35,558 bases of DNA from a bacterium (lineage in GTDB: Bacteria; Planctomycetota; Planctomycetia; Kolteriales; Kolteriaceae): the NCBI GenBank assembly GCA_019753235.1, contig JAIELF010000059.1, positions 1 through 35,558 of the forward strand, in the 5' to 3' direction. The translations under genes were made by a program, and so were the position numbers. The number at the start of each line of letters is the position of its first letter. Within the stretch, counting starts at the first letter, position 1. The notes below the pieces were generated by a model, which was not told the DNA's origin, made no database searches, and saw only the letters and a list, made by a program, of their open reading frames with translations. Shown in pieces: positions 32,305-35,558 of this stretch.

Positions 32305-33348
32305 TTATTCCACGCGAAACTTTTGGATCCGCGCGTTCATGGTGTCGGCGACGTAGAGGCAGCCTTGGCTATCGAATGCGACTCCATGCGGAAGATGGAA
32401 TTGGCCGGGCTGCGTCCCTTTACCACCAAGGCGACGAAGGAATTTTCCATCTTGGTCGAATTGCTGAACGAAGCTGTTGGTGGCGCTGACCCAGATTTGG
32501 TCATGCCGGTCGACAACAATGCCGATCGGCCCACCCATTCCAGGCGATCCATCTCGGTTGGGCGGTGGTGGGCCGAAGCCGCCCGGTTCGGTGGTTTCGT
32601 TCCCCCAGAAAGAAAGAAGACTTCCGTCGGGCGTGAACTTCGTGATTCGATCGAGTGCCGCATCGGTCGTATAGACGTTGCCGGCCTGGTCAAAGGAGAC
32701 GAACTGCGGGCCCGCGAAACGACTCCCCGCGGATTGATCGCCGCCGAACTGCCCGGGCTCTTTGCCAAGGCTGCCCCACTTTCCGATAAACTTTCCCTCG
32801 CGCGTGAATTTTTGTACTCGGCTATTTCCTTGATCAGGGACATAGATCAAATCATCGGGTCCCAAGGCGATCGAGCCGGGCAGTTGAAATTCGCCGTCAG
32901 CGATTCCCTTGCAACCCCATTCTCGAAGGAGTTCGCCCGTCGGCGAGTATGCCGCGACCTTGTTGCTATTCCAATGGGCCACGTAAACGTTTCCGTCGCC
33001 ATCCACCGCCACGCCGCCCGCGTGCGGCTGTATCGGGAACGCATCGAGAAAGCGACCGTCGGGTGTAAACGATTGGACTCGTTCGTTGTGAAACTCGGCA
33101 GCGTAAACGACATCGTCTTTGCCGATCGCGATGCCGACACACCGATTGAATTCCCCCTCTGCATTCCCCAAGCGTCCCCACTCCAGAAGAAACTCCGGCG
33201 ATCGCGTGGGCTCCTCGGCGACCGAGCGCCGACTCGTTCCCCAGAAAGAAAGAGCCGTCGCGGATGCACATCGAAGAAAATCCCGTCGAGACCGCTGTTT
33301 TGAATCGCGATCGGCCTTTGTGTCCGGGGAATCGTTGTTCCTTTTCAT
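32305..33348 (-). CDS. Tat-exported NHL-repeat (six-bladed beta-propeller) protein
   Basis: 347-aa secreted protein. The N-terminus has a twin-arginine signal (SRRDFLRCASATALSFWG) with cleavage expected near residues 45-50. The rest is a series of NHL-type blades of about 45 residues, each like GIAIGKDDVVYAAEFHNERVQ, GVAVDGDGNVYVAHWNSNKV, SIALGPDDLIYVPDQGNSRV and GVAFDSQGCLYVADTMNARI, with F-x-x-D/E-G-x-F strands between. Such propellers serve as binding scaffolds or, in some families, lyases; no catalytic set is recognisable. Tat export suggests folding before export or a cofactor. The upstream gap holds a GTTACA/TGTAAC inverted repeat. Confidence 0.88.
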   Translation of the reverse strand: MKRNNDSPDTKADRDSKQRSRRDFLRCASATALSFWGTSRRSVAEEPTRSPEFLLEWGRLGNAEGEFNRCVGIAIGKDDVVYAAEFHNERVQSFTPDGRFLDAFPIQPHAGGVAVDGDGNVYVAHWNSNKVAAYSPTGELLREWGCKGIADGEFQLPGSIALGPDDLIYVPDQGNSRVQKFTREGKFIGKWGSLGKEPGQFGGDQSAGSRFAGPQFVSFDQAGNVYTTDAALDRITKFTPDGSLLSFWGNETTEPGGFGPPPPNRDGSPGMGGPIGIVVDRHDQIWVSATNSFVQQFDQDGKFLRRLGGKGTQPGQFHLPHGVAFDSQGCLYVADTMNARIQKFRVE

Positions 33349-33374
33349 AGTGGTTATGTCCTCGGCCTCTTTAA

Positions 33375-33394
33375 GTTACACGCGCCACTGTAAC
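33375..33394. promoter_or_regulatory. Inverted repeat upstream of the NHL protein gene
   Basis: GTTACA (33375-33380) and TGTAAC (33389-33394) are perfect inverted arms with an 8-bp spacer, 27 bp upstream of the ATG of the minus-strand propeller gene and about 155 bp beyond the nuoN stop. It is positioned like an operator in the promoter of the propeller gene. Unproven. Confidence 0.3.
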
Positions 33395-33549
33395 AGTCGG
33401 GCCGATCTGTCGTCTATCAGGAATAGAAGGACGAGTTAAACACCAGCCGCCCGAACGAAACACGATACATCGAAGAGAAATGGTGAGGCTATCGCAAACA
33501 CTGCCGTCGGCGCGGACATCCGTTTGGGGGACATCGTCACTCGTAGTGG

Positions 33550-34977
33550 TCAATTCATCGGAATGAAGAACCATAAGACCGTGAGCATGGCGGCCAACGC
33601 GGAGGCGATCGTTGCGGGGGGACTCGCCCGTCGATGGGAACGGAGGGGAAGACTCGGTGCATAGAGTTGCACCAGCAGCGGTAGATAGTAGCCTGCTCCG
33701 ATGATGGCATTGATGGTTACAAGAACCGAGGCGGCTCGAAAGAGTCCGTCGGCCGGTGACATACTGATGACAATGATCTGTAATTTGGCCCAGAATCCCG
33801 CCGTCAGTGGCAGCCCAGCGAGGCTCAACAAGCAGATCGTCATTGCCGCGGTGGTGACGGTCGATACTCTGGCCGAGCCCGCGAGATCTTCTCGTTCGAC
33901 GACGGCCGGCCGAATCGACTCTAGCGATTCGATCCCGGCAAAGACCCCGAGGGTCATGGCAGCATAACTGGCCAGATAGAAGAAAATGGGCTCTGGACTC
34001 GACCCCGCATGAAGAACCGCGGCCAACCCCACAAGAATGTACCCGGTATGGGCGACACTTGAATACGCCAGGACTCGACGAAGATTGGCTTGAACGATCG
34101 CCAGTACGTTCCCCAATGTCATCGTCAGCATCCCGCCCAAGAGGAGACTGGTGATGAGAAAATGATCGGTCGGCATGGTTGCGGACCCGGGTCCGAGTAG
34201 TCGAAGGATCGCAACAAAGCCCGCCACTTTGGGCAAATACGAGAGAGCGGCCGCCATCGACGTCGACGTCCCAGCAAAGACATCTGGCGCGTAGAAATGA
34301 AACGGAAATGCCGTGATTCGAAACGCAAGTCCGCCGACGATCATCGTCCACGCGATCGAGGCGAGTGGACTTTCGCTTGTGCGCAGAGCGAGAATCGATG
34401 CATCCAGCGACGTAGTTCCGGTGATGCCGTAGAGATAGCTTGCACCGAAGAGAAAAAGGGCCGACGAGAAGGCGCTCAAGGCAAAATACTTCAGGGTTGC
34501 TTCTCGATGGGACTTGGTTTCGCCGGCGATGCCGAGAAGGACATAGGTTGGAATGCTGACCAGTTCAAGCGAAAGAAACAGTGTCGTCAAATCGGCCGAG
34601 CAGCCGACGAACATCAATCCTGAAAGAAGAATCGCTAAGCAGCCGGTCTTCTCCGCAAGAAGACGAATCGGGCCTGCGTTCCACGCCATGAGCGTCAGAA
34701 AGAGTCCGCCGAGTATCGCGAGTTTCTCGGAGCTGATAGAAATGGCATCGCGTACGAAGAGTCCCGTGGGCTGATCGGGCGGGCTCAATGACCCGCTCCC
34801 AGAGAGGATGGCCGCGAGTATCAATGCGGCGAGTAAGCCTCCGCCGAAGAATCGCCGATATCGATCGGCCGTCTTGGCGCAAGGCGTGAGAAACGCCCCA
34901 GCACCTAACATCAAGGCACCGACGCAAAGCAAGACCGACGCGGGAAGCGTCCATTGAATGGAACCAGCCGTCGTCAC
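33550..34977 (-). CDS. nuoN: NADH-quinone oxidoreductase subunit N
   Basis: 475-aa integral membrane subunit of complex I, one of the three antiporter-like proton channels, with about 13-14 hydrophobic helices. Diagnostic NuoN stretches: LFLSLELVSIPTYVLLG (conserved membrane Glu), KYFALSAFSSALFLFGASYLYGITGT, FHFYAPDVFAGTSTSMAAALSYLPK (channel Lys) and VLAYSSVAHTGYILVG. The GTG start at 34977 has AAGGAG about 10 nt upstream, inside the end of nuoM, from which it is separated by one base. As usual it is the last subunit gene of the cluster; a gap of about 200 bp and an unrelated gene follow. Confidence 0.95.
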   Translation of the reverse strand: MTTAGSIQWTLPASVLLCVGALMLGAGAFLTPCAKTADRYRRFFGGGLLAALILAAILSGSGSLSPPDQPTGLFVRDAISISSEKLAILGGLFLTLMAWNAGPIRLLAEKTGCLAILLSGLMFVGCSADLTTLFLSLELVSIPTYVLLGIAGETKSHREATLKYFALSAFSSALFLFGASYLYGITGTTSLDASILALRTSESPLASIAWTMIVGGLAFRITAFPFHFYAPDVFAGTSTSMAAALSYLPKVAGFVAILRLLGPGSATMPTDHFLITSLLLGGMLTMTLGNVLAIVQANLRRVLAYSSVAHTGYILVGLAAVLHAGSSPEPIFFYLASYAAMTLGVFAGIESLESIRPAVVEREDLAGSARVSTVTTAAMTICLLSLAGLPLTAGFWAKLQIIVISMSPADGLFRAASVLVTINAIIGAGYYLPLLVQLYAPSLPLRSHRRASPPATIASALAAMLTVLWFFIPMN

Positions 34978-34978
34978 G

Positions 34979-35558
34979 CTACGGGTTCTCCTTGATGCTG
35001 AACTCCGATGTCATCACGACATGCGGGCTCACGACAGGGGGCGACACACGGTAAAGTCCGGCGATGCGATCGGTATCAATCGTCAACGCGCGAACAGAGT
35101 TCTGTGGGAAGATACCAATCCATAGAGACACGATGGCCAGCGGCACAAGTGCGGCAAGTTCGCTTCGTCGCAGATCACGAGTCTCCGATCCTGGCGAAAT
35201 AAGCGAGGGGTGCGAGGGGCCGAAGAAAAGTCTCTCAATCAATCGAAGCGCGTACCATGCGCCGAAGATGATCCCGAGTGACGCTACTGCCGTCCAGAAG
35301 AATGATCGCTGAACGATGCCCGACATCGCGAGAACCTCGCCGACGAAATTATTGAGGCCCGGCATCCCCGCCCCCGCGAGGGTGAAGAAGATAAACAGGA
35401 TCGTCAGATAAGGGTAACGCTCGGCGATCCCGACAGGCGCGGAGAATGCTTCGAAAGATCGTCGTCCTGCCTGGCTACCGGGACTCGTCGGAAAAAAGTT
35501 CCGAGCCCATTCGCAAGCTTGAGGCAGAGATCCGTCGTGTTGGCGAGAAGTGGAAGAA
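34979..35558 (-). CDS. nuoM: NADH-quinone oxidoreductase subunit M, 3' part only
   Basis: C-terminal about 192 residues of the antiporter-like complex I subunit NuoM; the frame is open to the window end, so the gene begins outside. Seen: the helix YLTILFIFFTLAGAGMPGLNNFVGE, which corresponds to the conserved ASLGLPGLSGFVGE stretch of NuoM, then GIIFGAWYALRLIERLFFGP, and the final short helix LVPLAIVSLWIGIFPQ. An insertion-like polar loop (about 35 residues, around 35450-35540) precedes the last helices and looks longer than in typical NuoM. The stop lies one base before the nuoN GTG. Confidence 0.92.
   Translation of the reverse strand, partial: SSTSRQHDGSLPQACEWARNFFPTSPGSQAGRRSFEAFSAPVGIAERYPYLTILFIFFTLAGAGMPGLNNFVGEVLAMSGIVQRSFFWTAVASLGIIFGAWYALRLIERLFFGPSHPSLISPGSETRDLRRSELAALVPLAIVSLWIGIFPQNSVRALTIDTDRIAGLYRVSPPVVSPHVVMTSEFSIKENP

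Noticed and set aside
32287..33303. Open + frame of 338 codons antisense to the NHL-propeller gene
   Set aside because: The minus strand has a Tat signal and regular NHL blades; the + frame is a low-complexity shadow.
1..35558. CRISPR array, insertion sequence or prophage
   Set aside because: No spaced direct repeats, transposase, integrase or phage structural genes were seen; the only mobility hint is the sigma remnant next to tRNA-Pro.

Overview
The window is a chromosomal segment of moderate GC that most likely comes from a member of the Planctomycetota. The support is indirect. A truncated ECF sigma factor is of the type that is expanded in planctomycetes. A small regulator has the order excisionase-like HTH then receiver domain. 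Operon blocks are short, on both strands, and separated by sizeable non-coding gaps. Genus cannot be fixed from this sequence.

Left part (1-6126, + strand): the C-terminal part of a thiolase, mnmG, a sigma-70-like promoter followed by about 270 nt that folds into many stems, an HTH-receiver regulator, a hairpin-rich gap, and a cytoplasmic histidine kinase with a large unrecognised N-terminal half. Next (6144-13187, - strand) comes a likely metabolic operon read from right to left: GPH-type sugar symporter, short-chain dehydrogenase, ThDP-dependent enzyme, M20 peptidase, LOG-family protein, ruvA (TTG start).

Middle (13264-20919): a PNPOx-like flavoprotein, a Minf_1886-family protein overlapping a tiny membrane protein, a gap of about 690 bp, rimI with a textbook terminator, an NqrM-like protein convergent with ApbE (both linked to Na+-NQR maturation), apt plus a FlK-like thioesterase, and a sugar ABC permease with its binding lipoprotein but no ATPase. 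A tRNA-Pro(GGG) follows. Against its 3' end lies an ECF sigma gene that has lost region 4, then about 0.9 kb with no recognisable gene.

Right-centre (22443-31758, + strand) is the most notable part: a complete Wsp-type chemosensory operon (wspA, B, C, D, E, F) with overlapping or nearly abutting genes. It is preceded by a response regulator whose receiver and linker look like WspR. The output domain is not a GGDEF diguanylate cyclase but an intact PP2C/SpoIIE-type serine/threonine phosphatase. The inferred pathway is therefore receptor WspA, then WspE kinase, then a WspR-like phosphatase, so output would be protein dephosphorylation (partner switching) rather than c-di-GMP synthesis. WspE also carries a second HPt-like domain whose phosphorylatable His is replaced by Arg.

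Right end (31842-35558, - strand): a YnfA-family membrane protein, a Tat-exported NHL beta-propeller protein, and nuoN with the 3' end of nuoM from a complex I cluster continuing beyond the window.
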